Below, in pieces: positions 21,325 through 32,443 of a DNA stretch of 64,000 bases. A program made the translations under genes and the position numbers. The first letter of the stretch is position 1, and each line of letters starts with the position of its first letter. The DNA is from Macrothele yani. Lineage: Eukaryota; Arthropoda; Arachnida; Araneae; Macrothelidae. The DNA is taken from contig CM076991.1 of assembly GCA_039090855.1 (NCBI GenBank), forward strand, positions 101,692,021-101,756,020, written 5' to 3'. Below the pieces are notes generated by a model. The model did no database searches, was not told the DNA's origin, and was given only the letters and a program-made list of their open reading frames with translations.

Positions 21325-23852
21325 CAAATTTCTTCAGAAGACTGGAAGTGCGTTTCCACGAGAGTGAGATCTCCAACGACAAGATCTGGTTCCCTACGCC
21401 TAGAATTATAATATCTTGCTTGAGCCGCTTGTGCTCCTAGCATTGCAACACGAGCTTTTTCTGCCATGATTCGGACTGATTGCGGAGTTGGTCGCTGGTT
21501 TAGTTCGTCGATAATCCCCGTTAAATTTTCAAAAGGGGTTTTAATTTTGCGACCCAGAAAAAGTTCTGCAGGAGTAATTTTAGTAGACTCGTGGACAGAC
21601 GAGCGGAGGGCGAACGCAAAAAGCTCCAAATGGTCATCCCATCTTTCATGATGATCCATTACGAAAGTCGCAATCATTTTCACTAGCGTTCGGTTAACAC
21701 GTTCCGCAGGATTACTCTGGGGATGATATGGGGAAATGAATTTATGTTTAATGTGTAGTCTCTCACACATTCTTTCAAAAATGTCAGAAATAAATTGAGG
21801 ACCATTATCCGAAACTACTTTATTAGGTGCACCATATCTAGAAAATACTTCATTAACTAAGACATTACAAATAACTTCTGCCGTAGCGGCTTTAATGGGA
21901 AAAACTTCAACCCATTTAGAAAAATTATCAGTTAGTACTAAAACGTAACGAGCTTTATTTTTAACAGATAATGGATAAGGTCCCAATAAATCTATTGAAA
22001 TAATATCAAACACATGAGAACTTGAACTAGATTTCAAGTGACCGGCCGGTCTTACATTACGGTAATTATTAATCTGACACAAGTGACATGATTGAACGTA
22101 TGCGAGCACACTTTGGTACATGCCAGGCCAATAGGCAACATCCCGCAATTTACCACGGGTCTTGCGAATACCTAAATGGCCTGCAAGAGGTTTGTCATGA
22201 AATTCATTTAAAAGAGCCATTATAAGGGTTCGCGGAATACATGGGCGAAACTCTGCCCTAGTAGTCCGAGATTTTGTATAATAAAGAAGACCCTCTATTA
22301 CTTCAAAATGTTGTGACCTTCCAGCCAGAGAAGGATCACTTGGTAGGGGCGAACCCGCAAGCAAAAAATTATAGATATCCCCAAAATCTGGATCATTTAT
22401 TAATTCTGCCATTATCTGCTCTCTGGATGTTATATCAGCTATTAGAAGTAAAGGCTGACATCCAGGAGTAGTTTCTGTGGGGACCCCACTAATCGGAACG
22501 CGAGATAATGCGTCCGGTAATTGATTCTTATGACCTGGCTGATATGAAATTTTGATATTGCTCTCTTGTAACTTCAGAGCCCACTTCATAAGTCTTTGAG
22601 ATAGGTGCTTAGCAGAATTCAAATACTGAAGGGCAGAATGATCCGTAATTATGTTAACTGTCAATTCGTTAAGATAACATTGACATTTATTCAGTGCATA
22701 CACAACAGCAAGACATTCACGTTCCGTAGCTGAATAATTGCGTTCAGCTTTGGCTAAAGTACGAGACGCAAAAGCTATTGGATGCCCAGCTTGTGACAAA
22801 ACGCAACCAAGACCAACTCCGGATGCATCAGTATAAATATCAAATTCCTTAGTATGATCCGGGAAAGCCAACACCGGAGGCTGAGTCAATGCAGACTTTA
22901 GTGTTTCGAATGCAGCGTTAGCCTCAGGTGTCCAAATAAACTTCTTGTATTTACGTTTTAAAGCATACAATGGCTCACATATTGTAGCATAAGCGGGGAC
23001 GAACTGCTGATACCATCCGGTCATTCCCAGAAAGCGGGATAGTTCTTTTGCTGTTTTAGGCCGAGGAAAGTCAACAATAGGCCTAATTTTTTCATTATCC
23101 GTAAATAAGCCGTGGGGAGTAACTTTCAACCCCAGATATACAATCTCGTCCCTCGCTATCTGGCATTTACTAGGTTTTAACGTCAAGCCAGCATTATATA
23201 TAAGTTGGAACACCTGTTTGAGCAGAGAAAGGTGCTCGTCAAAAGTCTCTGAGGTGATAATAATGTCATCCAAATAGACATGCACATGGGGACCCAGGAC
23301 AGGTCTGAGAACCGTATCCATAAGCTTTTGGAAAGTAGCAGGTGCAGAAGCTAGTCCAAAAGGCATACGTAAATATTCATAGGCCCCAAAAGGAGTCACA
23401 AAGCCAGTTTTATCGACAGAGTCCGGATGTACTGCCACCTGCCAATATCCACTCGCCAAATCCAAGGTTGACATCCATTTGGTTGACGACAAGTCATTTA
23501 AAATATGTGACATGACAGGTAGTGGATAATTGATCGTTTTTGTGACTTGGTTGAGCTTGCGAAAATCTGTCACGAAACGAAATTCATTGGGTTGTTTCTT
23601 TGGAACCAAAAAGGCAGGAGCAGCCCAGGCGCTTGTTGATTCCCTGATTATGCCCTGCTTAATCATTTCAGCAATTTGACGTTGCATTTCCTGTTTTTTA
23701 TGTGGAGCACAAGGGTAAGGTTTCGTCGCAATTGGTTTCGAACCATCAGTGTCAATAACATGATAAACCACCTGTGTGAAACCAGGTTGATCCGAAAAAT
23801 AAACCAGGGCTTTCCTGTAAAAGGAGAGAAAGCTGGTCTCGTTGCCCCTCAT
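21168..23852 (-). CDS. Gypsy pol: reverse transcriptase, RNase H, integrase
   Basis: 894-codon open frame making element cDNA and inserting it. RT: FVTDFRKLNQVTK near residue 95, LDLASGYWQVAV near 130, and catalytic YLDD at about 193-196. RNase H: YTDASGVGLG near 340 and ITDHSALQYL near 402. Integrase: zinc finger HDKPLAGHLG ... CHLC (residues about 552-593), then catalytic D in SIDLLGPYP, D in VVSDNGPQF and E in NPAERVNRT (about 620, 683, 717). All catalytic residues are present. The last 30 or so residues are out of phase because of lesions at 21295-21345, including a 19-bp tandem duplication of TTCGTAGCTGGGTGCAAAT; the proper continuation lies in the next frame. Confidence 0.95.
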   Translation of the reverse strand: MRGNETSFLSFYRKALVYFSDQPGFTQVVYHVIDTDGSKPIATKPYPCAPHKKQEMQRQIAEMIKQGIIRESTSAWAAPAFLVPKKQPNEFRFVTDFRKLNQVTKTINYPLPVMSHILNDLSSTKWMSTLDLASGYWQVAVHPDSVDKTGFVTPFGAYEYLRMPFGLASAPATFQKLMDTVLRPVLGPHVHVYLDDIIITSETFDEHLSLLKQVFQLIYNAGLTLKPSKCQIARDEIVYLGLKVTPHGLFTDNEKIRPIVDFPRPKTAKELSRFLGMTGWYQQFVPAYATICEPLYALKRKYKKFIWTPEANAAFETLKSALTQPPVLAFPDHTKEFDIYTDASGVGLGCVLSQAGHPIAFASRTLAKAERNYSATERECLAVVYALNKCQCYLNELTVNIITDHSALQYLNSAKHLSQRLMKWALKLQESNIKISYQPGHKNQLPDALSRVPISGVPTETTPGCQPLLLIADITSREQIMAELINDPDFGDIYNFLLAGSPLPSDPSLAGRSQHFEVIEGLLYYTKSRTTRAEFRPCIPRTLIMALLNEFHDKPLAGHLGIRKTRGKLRDVAYWPGMYQSVLAYVQSCHLCQINNYRNVRPAGHLKSSSSSHVFDIISIDLLGPYPLSVKNKARYVLVLTDNFSKWVEVFPIKAATAEVICNVLVNEVFSRYGAPNKVVSDNGPQFISDIFERMCERLHIKHKFISPYHPQSNPAERVNRTLVKMIATFVMDHHERWDDHLELFAFALRSSVHESTKITPAELFLGRKIKTPFENLTGIIDELNQRPTPQSVRIMAEKARVAMLGAQAAQARYYNSRRREPDLVVGDLTLVETHFQSSEEICTQLRNLHPATKVHIGWQISLKIILFWRNLTTIFNMYMLISVASIMNGISIS

Positions 23853-24270
23853 TCAATTGGGTACTCAATAATAAACTCCTGATATCTACAGGAACCGTAG
23901 GAATCATTTCGACAGGTTCCGGAAAGGAAATCACATGTTGTACGAAATTCAAAGTTATTTGAAACTTGTGTATAAAGTCCATTCCCATTAGACATTTCAC
24001 GGGTAGCTCGTCTATAAGCAGGAAAGAATGTGTAAAACGAGCTTTTCCCAGCCCTAAAGATAATGTGACAGTCCCTGCGATACTGAAGATTTCATTATTT
24101 GCACCTCGCAAATACTGCGTTGCAGGCTGAACGTGTATTGCCGGAAAAGTGTCAGTGCAAAACTTTGTATTTAGGGCTGATATTTCAGACCCAGTGTCGA
24201 ACTTTGTCTCGACAATAATGTCTTCAAGTGTCAAGAATACATCAGGCAACTGAGGAGTTTGAACAGTCAC
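23752..24270 (-). CDS. Gypsy aspartic protease
   Basis: Retroviral-type aspartic protease that cleaves the element's polyproteins. The active-site motif is FDTGSEISALN near residue 24-30 of the frame beginning MTVQTPQLPD; a second conserved stretch is LPVKCLMGMDFIHKF (the LLG/I D motif). It lies in the same phase as the last gag piece, with stops between. At its end (GQRDQLSLLLQESPGLFF) the sequence moves to the RT frame by a shift near 23800, within a 100-bp overlap. Whether that shift was originally programmed cannot be told from one copy. Confidence 0.85.
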   Translation of the reverse strand: MTVQTPQLPDVFLTLEDIIVETKFDTGSEISALNTKFCTDTFPAIHVQPATQYLRGANNEIFSIAGTVTLSLGLGKARFTHSFLLIDELPVKCLMGMDFIHKFQITLNFVQHVISFPEPVEMIPTVPVDIRSLLLSTQLNEGQRDQLSLLLQESPGLFFGSTWFHTGGLSCY

Positions 24271-24375
24271 TAATACTGTTTTAGGGTCAGAATGTTTGGT
24301 ATCAGGAAGCAGGACCTACTCCTTCGTCTACTTCCTGTGGAAGTTTAAAGGAATCCTGGTGGGGTTATCATGTGG

Positions 24376-25425
24376 TCAGAAACCTCGACCCTGCCGGGTA
24401 TCGGGAAAATTTTCACGATGAGGAAAACTGCGTGAAACTTGCGTCGGGAACTCCGCGTGTCTGTTGACATTTTCATATCCGTTACGTCTGCCCTCAGCAC
24501 GGGCAGAAAAATTATCATTGCCCTGAGCATGATAACGTTCCGAATGCTGCTGAGTGAAACGGGGTCGAGCATACTGTGCATTATTACGATATTCCGAAGC
24601 TTGTGCAGAAACTCGCTGTTGGTTTGCCACTCTTCTGTGTGGTGGAACGTATGAAGCTTGGGTGTGCACTGGGGTATGCTCGCGCTGAAAGTTATTATGC
24701 CTATTGTGCCGCTGAGGGTTTTCGTAATAAGCCTCGCTGGGTGCCCGAGCATGGTGAGTTGAACCATGTTTGCCATGTCGCTCTTCATACGTGCGTATGA
24801 GGCGAAGGCATTCATGAATTGTGGCAGGGTGTCGAACCTCAAGAAAATCTTGTAAGAATGGGTCGAGCTGTTGCACGAGGGTATCCAACATGTCAACATG
24901 ACTGGCATGTGGATCCCATAGGTTATATAAGCGTGTAGTTTCCAACGCAAATGCAACAGGGCTATCATTGGGACCTTGCTGACGCGAAAAAGCTGTTGAG
25001 CAAGGCTAGCTCGACTGAGGCCGAAAGGAAAGACCTCCAAGAATTCTGCACGGAAATTCTCATAATGAGAATCCGGGTTCGACCCTCTCCACTGCCGATA
25101 CCAGGTCTTAGCGGTATCCCTCAAGCAAGTGCCGGCAATTTGGACTTTGCAGTCTTCAGGAATGTTATATAGATCAAAATGATCTTCCAGATCTTCGAGG
25201 AACTTTAAGGACCCTCCAAACCATTGAAATGAATTGTTCCTGCATGCGGCACGAAATGGGCAAGCATTCTGCTTCGCTGAGAGGATTGAACTCCCTCAGG
25301 TACGACCCGCGAATCAGAGTAATAAGAAGCTGGTGCATTACGAAATGGGGAAGAATGCCTGGGTGCGTGTAGATCATTCATATCAAAGTCAGAGCCACAG
25401 GCGTCGTGCAAATTGTCCAAAAAAC
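24376..25425 (-). pseudogene. Gypsy gag, broken in several frames
   Basis: Structural polyprotein of the particle. Pieces in order on the minus strand: NLHDACGSDFDMNDLHAPRH from about 25420; a frame change near 25210 to FLEDLEDHFDLYNIPEDCKV then TAKTWYRQWRGSNPDSHYEN and FRAEFLEVFPFGLSRASLAQ, a capsid-type gag pattern; another change near 24950 to LVQQLDPFLQDFLEVRHPAT and a long Arg/His/Asn/Gln-rich C-terminus ending DTRQGRGF at a TGA (24376-24378). No CCHC zinc knuckle is present; the basic tail probably binds RNA. The first frame starts without an ATG, so the true start is uncertain. At least two frameshifts disable it. Confidence 0.8.
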
Positions 25426-25514
25426 ACCATTACCCTCGAGACTTGCCGGAGGGTGGAAATTTGAAGTTGTCTCAGGTAAGGAAGACATGGGTAATAATCG
25501 TCAAGATCTCGTGT

Positions 25515-25535
25515 CCGAGAAAAGTTCGGGCACCA
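25515..25535 (-). other. Gypsy primer-binding site
   Basis: TGGTGCCCGAAC followed by TTTTCTCGG, two bases inside the 5' LTR. It differs at one base in the first 12 from the TRIM primer-binding sites (TGGCGCCCGAAC), and the flanking junction is also alike. Confidence 0.7.
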
Positions 25536-25537
25536 AT

Positions 25538-26110
25538 TATAATGAATTAGCTTTATTTACTTTCCGCTAAGCTAATTCCTTATGAATGATTCTCTTCCTA
25601 CCAGCTAGGTAATGATATACTTGTACTAAGCTTCAAAATAATGAATTCAAAAGGGTGTTGTTACTAGTTAATTACGAACTTAAACAAAGTCTCAACGCTG
25701 GTTATTTATAGGAATCAATAAATGTTATAAACCTAACAGCCAGACAGAGGTCTGACAAAAACTATGAATTGAGAAAGACTAACTTACATAAACTTCTTTA
25801 TTTATACGACTCTTGGTCAACTAAGGCACACACACACTTGTAGTACAATACTGAATAATCTCTCCTCGTATTATACACGCTCTCTCTTAACAACCACAAG
25901 CTCTCCTCATAACAACACAAAAGCTCCCCTAAGTCTCGATGAACGCGCCTATATACTAGCTACCACCACGTCATGACTTACACTCATTGCCAGATCTCAT
26001 TCAGCGGGTGAAATAATATTTCGTTAAGTAGGAAGATAATTTACATAGTAAAATAAAATAACCAGAGATAGTAAAATCAAAAGGAAAGTGAATATAGAGT
26101 ATACGTTACA
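25538..26110 (-). repeat. Gypsy 5' LTR
   Basis: 573 bp, the promoter-bearing LTR for this element. It matches the other LTR almost base for base apart from the 63-bp duplication and a few substitutions. It is followed (minus orientation) by AT and then the primer-binding site TGGTGCCCGAAC. Confidence 0.93.
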
Positions 26111-26114
26111 ACCA

Positions 26115-26944
26115 GAGTAAAAAAAAATGAATAGGCTTTTGCGCTTCCATGAAATTTACTAATGAAATTAAAAAAAAATTCTGGTTAAATATGAGAGAAC
26201 ATTTTTGCAATTTTCCTCCTTATCCTTTTGCATGACAAAGACGAAGAGTGTACAAGCACGTAAATTTTCTCAAGGCCAACTAACTGTCTAGCTCTTAACT
26301 TCTTGGTTTTATTTACGAAATTTAAATATTGGAACAGATTAATTCAGCTTCTTAGTTGTTTAAAGTCACACAAAGAATATCGGTAATGATGGGTAAAAAA
26401 AAGCTTTCTTCTCATCTCCCTCTGTTTTTTATTTTTCATTTTTAAATTTGCAATATCTTTATTTTCCATATTTCCGTTGTTCGAATATTCATTTTTTAAG
26501 GGTTTCTTCTATTTTACTTAGTTTCCAATTTTTGTGTGTTGTTTCGTTTTATGTAGACATAATTTTTTCATATACGAACAAAATCTGCTACACTGAATGT
26601 CGAAAGAAAAAAAAATAGAAATGTTCGCACCAAACCAGAGAGAACCAGAAAACGCTCCGAAAATTTTGAAGACATATTAAATTTTGGAATCTATCAAAGA
26701 AAAATTTAAAGACCGAATTTATCAAAGTATCATGTTCCTTTCTTCCGCTGAAGGTATAACTTTGACAAAAAAAAAAAAATTAAGACATTTTAAGTATTAA
26801 CGTCTTCCGAAAATTAATTTCTGGCTCTTCGGAAGAATGGTTAACTTGAAAGGCGAGACTCAGTTATCTGATGTAATTGGAAACGTGTCTTGGCTCTAAT
26901 GAATGAGTCATAATATAAAACCTAATGATTATCTAACATTAATT
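26115..26944. other. AT-rich spacer
   Basis: No gene or repeat recognised; long A and T runs. Confidence 0.4.
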
Positions 26945-29510
26945 GACATAGGAATCTGAAATCAAAAGATTTATACTCGACAAAGTGTTCGTCCTATAGA
27001 AACCATTCCGATGCTCTAAAATCGAAAGATTTAACCATTCCGAGGTTCTGAAATCAAAAAATTTATACTCGACTAAGTGTTCGTCCTATAGAAATCATTC
27101 CGAGGTTCTAAAATCAAAAGATTTATACTCGACATAGTGTTCGTCCTATAGAAACCATTCCGATGCTCTAAAATCAAAAGATTTAACCATTCCGAGGTTC
27201 TGAAATAAAAAAATTTATACTCGACTAAGTGTTCGTCCTATAGAAATCATTCCGAGGTTCTAAAATCAAAAGATTTATACTCGACATAGTGTTCGTCCTA
27301 TAGAAACCATTCCGATGCTCTAAAATCAAAAGATTTAACCATTCCGAGGTTCTGAAATAAAAAAATTTATACTCGACTAAGTGTTCGTCCTATAGAAATC
27401 ATTCCGAGGTTCTAAAATCAAAAGATTTATACTCGACAAAGTGTTCGTCCTATAGAAACCATTCCGATGCTCTAAAATCGAAAGATTTAACCATTCCGAG
27501 GTTCTGAAATAAAAAAATTTATACTCGACAAAGTGTTCGTCCTATAGAAATCATTCCGAGGTTCTAAAATCAAAAGATTTATACTCGACAAAGTGTTCGT
27601 CCTATAGAAATCATTCCGATGCTCTAAAATCGAAAGATTTAACCATTCCGAGGTTCTGAAATAAAAAAATTTATACTCGACAAAGTGTTCGTCCTATAGA
27701 AATCATTCCGAGGTTCTAAAATCAAAAGATTTATACTCGACAAAGTGTTCGTCCTATAGAAATCATTCCGATGCTCTAAAATCGAAAGATTTAACCATTC
27801 CGAGGTTCTGAAATAAAAAAGTTTATACTCGACAAAGTGTTCGTCCTGTAGAAATGATTTCTAGGTTCTAAAATCAAAAGATTTATACTCGACAAAGTGT
27901 TCGTCCTATAGAAATCATTCCGATGCTCTAAAATCGAAAGATTTAACCATTCCGAGGTTCTGAAATAAAAAAATTTATACTCGACAAAGTGTTCGTCCTG
28001 TAGAAATGATTTCTAGGTTCTAAAATCAAAAGATTTATACTCGACAAAGTGTTCGTCCTATAGAAACCATTCCGATGCTCTAAAATCGAAAGATTTAACC
28101 ATTCCGAGGTTCTGAAATAAAAAAATTTATACTCGACAAAGTGTTCGTCCTATAGAAATCATTCCGAGGTTCTAAAATCAAAAGATTTATACTCGACAAA
28201 GTGTTCGTCCTATAGAAATCATTCCGATGCTCTAAAATCGAAAGATTTAACCATTCCGAGGTTCTGAAATAAAAAAATTTATACTCGACAAAGTGTTCGT
28301 CCTGTAGAAATGATTTCCAGGTTCTAAAATCAAAAGATTTATACTCGACAAAGTGTTTGTCCTATAGAAATCATTCCGATGCTCTAAAATCGAAAGATTT
28401 AACCATTCCGAGGTTCTGAAATAAAAAAATTTATACTCGACAAAGTGTTCGTCCTATAGAAATCATTCCGAGGTTCTAAAATCAAAAGATTTATACTCGA
28501 CAAAGTGTTCGTCCTATAGAAATCATTCCGATGCTCTAAAATCGAAAGATTTAACCATTCCGAGGTTCTGAAATAAAAAAGTTTATACTCGACAAAGTGT
28601 TCGTCCTGTAGAAATGATTTCTAGGTTCTAAAATCAAAAGATTTATACTCGACAAAGTGTTCGTCCTATAGAAATCATTCCGATGCTCTAAAATCGAAAG
28701 ATTTAACCATTCCGAGGTTCTGAAATAAAAAAATTTATACTCGACAAAGTGTTCGTCCTGTAGAAATGATTTCTAGGTTCTAAAATCAAAAGATTTATAC
28801 TCGACAAAGTGTTCGTCCTATAGAAACCATTCCGATGCTCTAAAATCGAAAGATTTAACCATTCCGAGGTTCTGAAATAAAAAAATTTATACTCGACAAA
28901 GTGTTCGTCCTATAGAAATCATTCCGAGGTTCTAAAATCAAAAGATTTATACTCGACAAAGTGTTCGTCCTATAGAAATCATTCCGATGCTCTAAAATCG
29001 AAAGATTTAACCATTCCGAGGTTCTGAAATAAAAAAATTTATACTCGACAAAGTGTTCGTCCTGTAGAAATGATTTCCAGGTTCTAAAATCAAAAGATTT
29101 ATACTCGACAAAGTGTTTGTCCTATAGAAACCATTCCGATGTTCTAAAATGAAAAGATTTATACTTGAGAAAGTGTTCGTCCTGTAGAAATTATTTCCAG
29201 GTTCTAAAATCAAAAGATTTATACTTGACAAAGTGTTCTCCGTATAGAAACCATTCCAAGGTTCTAAAATCAAAAGATTTATACTTGACAAAGTGTTTGT
29301 TTTGTAGAAACCATTCCGAGGTTCTACAATCTAAAGATTTATACCTGACAAAGTGTTCGTTGTATATAGGCCATTCAGAGGTCCTAAGATCAAAAGATTT
29401 ATACTCGACAAAATGTATGTCCTATAGAAATCCTTCCGATGCTCTAAAATCAAAACATTTATACTTGACATAGTGTTCGTTCTATGGAAACCCTTCCGAG
29501 GACAAAATAA
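26945..29510. repeat. Higher-order satellite, 152-bp unit
   Basis: About 15 units of 152 bp (ATGCTCT landmarks at 27011, 27163, 27315 and 27467). Each unit has two related ~59-bp subunits (AAAAGATTTATACTCGACAA, then GTGTTCGTCCTATAGAAA) and one ~34-bp subunit that lacks the middle (AAAGATTTAACCATTCCGAG). From about 29100 the pattern loses the short subunit and becomes a diverged array of ~59-bp units, the usual decay at an array edge. Open frames across the edge are by-products. Confidence 0.95.
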
Positions 29511-30243
29511 ATCAATTCGTGTTTTTAGGTGCAAAGAAACGTTTACTAAAAGAACTATCCATTTGAGCCCTCACTAGAAAACGGATTTTTAGCAGAAAGA
29601 AATTGACGCAAAATGGTTTTCATAAAACGTCTTTATCCGAAGCAAAAGTCTTTTTCTTTTCAGTCGGACTTCAAGAAATGAAGATATAACGAAAAAGTTA
29701 ATAAACAATTGCACCTCTACCATTGGAAAAACTGTCCATCACTGTGAGCGGACCATGTGCATAAACGTTCGTCACAGTGACTGGTATCCGATGGGTCAAA
29801 AATTTCTTTAACCGATGTTTCAGAAGTGGAGCTTAGATGAAAATATGCATTTCTGGTCCTTAACTGGGAAACTGCAAATTACGGAAAAGTAAAACTTGTA
29901 CACGGAACTTTTCCCCATATTTGACGCTTTTTGCTTAAGAAATAAATTTTCAAATCGTACTTTTCGAAGCCAAGATAGCGAAGAAATTTTATATACATAT
30001 GTACACTTACGGACAATAGAATTTACGCAGCTAAAAGACAACATGCTACAACCGCAAAACTTTGCCAATAGGTAGAGTGCGTGCTGGTATGCAAATGATC
30101 CACGTTTGGTGCGAGTGCGCATGATCGCACACCCTGTGGTGGAGCTTCAAGCAAGAACCGGCAGCCTTACAAACCGGCTGGTAGTCGATGCCACATGAAA
30201 GCTAAATGCAGCGGCCAACGCAAGAGGGTACAGAGCGACAGGA
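29511..30243. other. Unassigned spacer
   Basis: No gene recognised. The part from about 30010 may be the 5' non-coding end of the Tc1-like fragment that follows. Confidence 0.35.
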
Positions 30244-30522
30244 ATGCCAGGTAGGCGCTGGAGACGTCGATTTACGCAACTTACGGGTTTTGAGAGAGGT
30301 CTGATCATCGGTCTGAAAACCGCAGGGTGGTTGGCGCGCCATATAGCCCGCCACGTGTACCGTTCTGACCATACCGTCCGACTGTATTGAGAGCAGTGGA
30401 CAAGTGACGGCACTGTTACACGGCGGAGCAGCTCGGGACGGACTAGGAGGATCGACCGATGGTGCGCCAGGCACGAACGGATCCCACTGGGATTCGGTCT
30501 ACTATACAGGCAGATGTAGCGA
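30244..30522 (+). pseudogene. Tc1-like transposase, N-terminal fragment
   Basis: Reads MPGRRWRRRFTQLTGFERGL, then AGWLARHIARHVYRSDHTVR, stop, then EQWTSDGTVTRRSSSGRTRR. This is the N-terminal DNA-binding half with the GR(P/T) linker, alike to the element at 32444-33868 in layout. It has an in-frame TGA and is truncated at about 30500, where an opposite-strand Tc1-like remnant begins. Confidence 0.7.
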
Positions 30523-31480
30523 GGCATCGATTCGATGACGTGACGATTGGGGTATCTGGTACCATAATATCAACAGCAGGTTCTCCAGTTCTCGTAAATT
30601 TGGGGGTGTGATTTAGCGCGAACTCCGCTTTTCCAAGTCGAACCATAAATGCTCGATTGGGTTCATATCAGGTGAATCTGGATGCTAGGGCATTGACAGA
30701 AAGTCACTAGCATGTTCCTCGAACAACTCGTTGACTATTCAGGCAGTGTGGCATACCGCATCATCGTGTTGGTAATGGCCATCACCAGCAGGGAACACAT
30801 TCGCCATGAATGGGTGAACTTGGTCAGCAAGGATGTTCAGATACCTGACAGCTGTCAGGGATTGTGCTATTGGGATAATGCGGCCTAAAATGTCCGAAGA
30901 TAACATCGCGCACTACAGAACACCGCCGCCGCTGGCCTGTTTCCTCCCAACAGTGCATCCAGGTGCCATAGACTCCATTGGTAGGCGGCGTATCCGCTCT
31001 CGACCGTCTACGTGATGCACCAGGAATCCTAACTCGTCCGGCCAGACCATTTTCGTCCAATTAACAACGGTCCAATCTCGATGATCTTGGGCCCAGTTCA
31101 TGCGTTGTTGGCGATGACGTGTGGTGAGCATGGGGACCCGGCTGGGTCTTCGGCTGCGTAGGCCCATGCGCAGAAGGCTGCAATGAACTGTGTGCTGCGA
31201 CACATTTCCCTGATCACCACTGTTGTAGCTGCGGGTGATATGTCGCACTGTGGCACTGTGGTCATTGAGCTGCGGACGACAGTTCGTCGTTTGGCAATGT
31301 GTGCACCACTTTTGATACGTACTCACTACAGCGGCACGTAAAGAACCAACAAGCAGTGCCTTTTCCGAGATCGTAGTTCCGATTCGCCGTGCCATCACAA
31401 CTTGTCCTTTATCAAACTCCGATAAATCGGCAGCTTTTTCCTTTCTGGTGCCCGAAAGCTGGTTTTCGGGTTGTATACAT
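30523..31480 (-). pseudogene. Tc1-like transposase, decayed
   Basis: Minus strand, from about 31430: AADLSEFDKGQVVMARRIGT, VSTYQKWCTHCQTT, HCSLLRMGLRSRRPSRVPML, WAQDHRDWTVVNWTKMVWPD then ELGF where DESRF would be expected (so the first catalytic Asp may survive as WPDELGF), RYLNILADQVHPFM, YQHDDAVCHTA, DMNPIEHLWFDLEKR. Several stops interrupt it. The domains are in the normal Tc1 order. No terminal repeats were identified. Confidence 0.75.
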
Positions 31481-32443
31481 ATACTGTTCAGTGAACCTCA
31501 CTTGCGCCACTTTTCGGTCTCCAGGCGCACTCATTTCTCTAGGCTGTGGGCAGGGTTGGCAAGGTAATTTACTCGTTACGTATTTTACGTAAATTACGCG
31601 TAATATACAGGTAATTTGCTTGGCGTAGAAAACAAGTTTTTTACGCAAATGTAAAAAACTAATTTTCATTCATGTGTATGTATAAATAATAAAATATAAA
31701 AACCACTTTAATTATATAACATTTTGAACTTAAAATTTCTTGTGCATTTCACTACGAAATTATTATTCTCTTAAGAATGTTCATACAGCTTAGCCACCTT
31801 TTAACAGATTTTCTTTTACAAATTATAATGTATCTGTTCTTTCTTGTATATTTAAAAATGGAGAAAATAATCTAACTCTTGCACTAGCATCGATAAAAAT
31901 CACAATGTATATTGAATAGAATTCAAGATTATGAAGAGGTCGACCGCCGCGATTCATAGCGGGAAGAGCCTTCAATTAGAATGTTGAGCCTCCCTCAAAG
32001 ACTAGTGTGGATGGAAAAAAACGGTATTTATTAAGAACGCTCAGAGCTTTGAACTGAAGCCAACACTAAAATCTCCCGCATTTAAATAACAGAAAAAATG
32101 TGTAGTTCGCATAGTTATACTGTAGTTTTACCGCCGAGTCAATGAGAATTTGCCGACGTTGTTGAACTTCTGCGTCTGCCTAGTAGTGAATCCCTGTAGA
32201 GACAGGAGCCGCCAGCCGGCAGCACGCGCATGGATATCAAAGGCGAGTCGCGAGGCAACGTCTCATTTTGATTGTTCCTATCGTCTCGTTTCACTTTAAA
32301 CTACATCGCGGCGTGGCTTCTGACTTCTTTTGCCGAACATAATATTTTATAGTAAGCCCCACACCAATTAAATGATCATAGAGAAAAGGATTTTCCCGTG
32401 TAAATATGAAGTCTAGAAAAAATTATGACGTGACACTGAATTA

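Larger units (their letters stand above)
18844..26110 (-). mobile_element. Ty3/gypsy LTR retrotransposon, complete but disabled
   Basis: 7.27-kb element in minus orientation, flanked by the 4-bp duplication ACCA (18840-18843 and 26111-26114). LTRs are 573 bp (5', right) and 636 bp (3', left); the length difference is one 63-bp tandem duplication. LTR ends are TGTAACGT and TTATA. Between them the order is primer-binding site, gag, protease, RT, RNase H, integrase, then a long proline-rich tail and the polypurine tract. This is the standard Ty3/gypsy order. No envelope-like gene is visible. Several frameshifts and stops are described in the parts. LTRs are otherwise almost identical, so insertion is fairly recent. 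Confidence 0.95.

Noticed and set aside
29007..29473. Frames on both strands at the edge of the 152-bp satellite
   Set aside because: Repeat-derived: the edge units are multiples of three over a short distance.
26945..29510. CRISPR-like array
   Set aside because: Direct repeats are contiguous without unique spacers, and the context is eukaryotic satellite.
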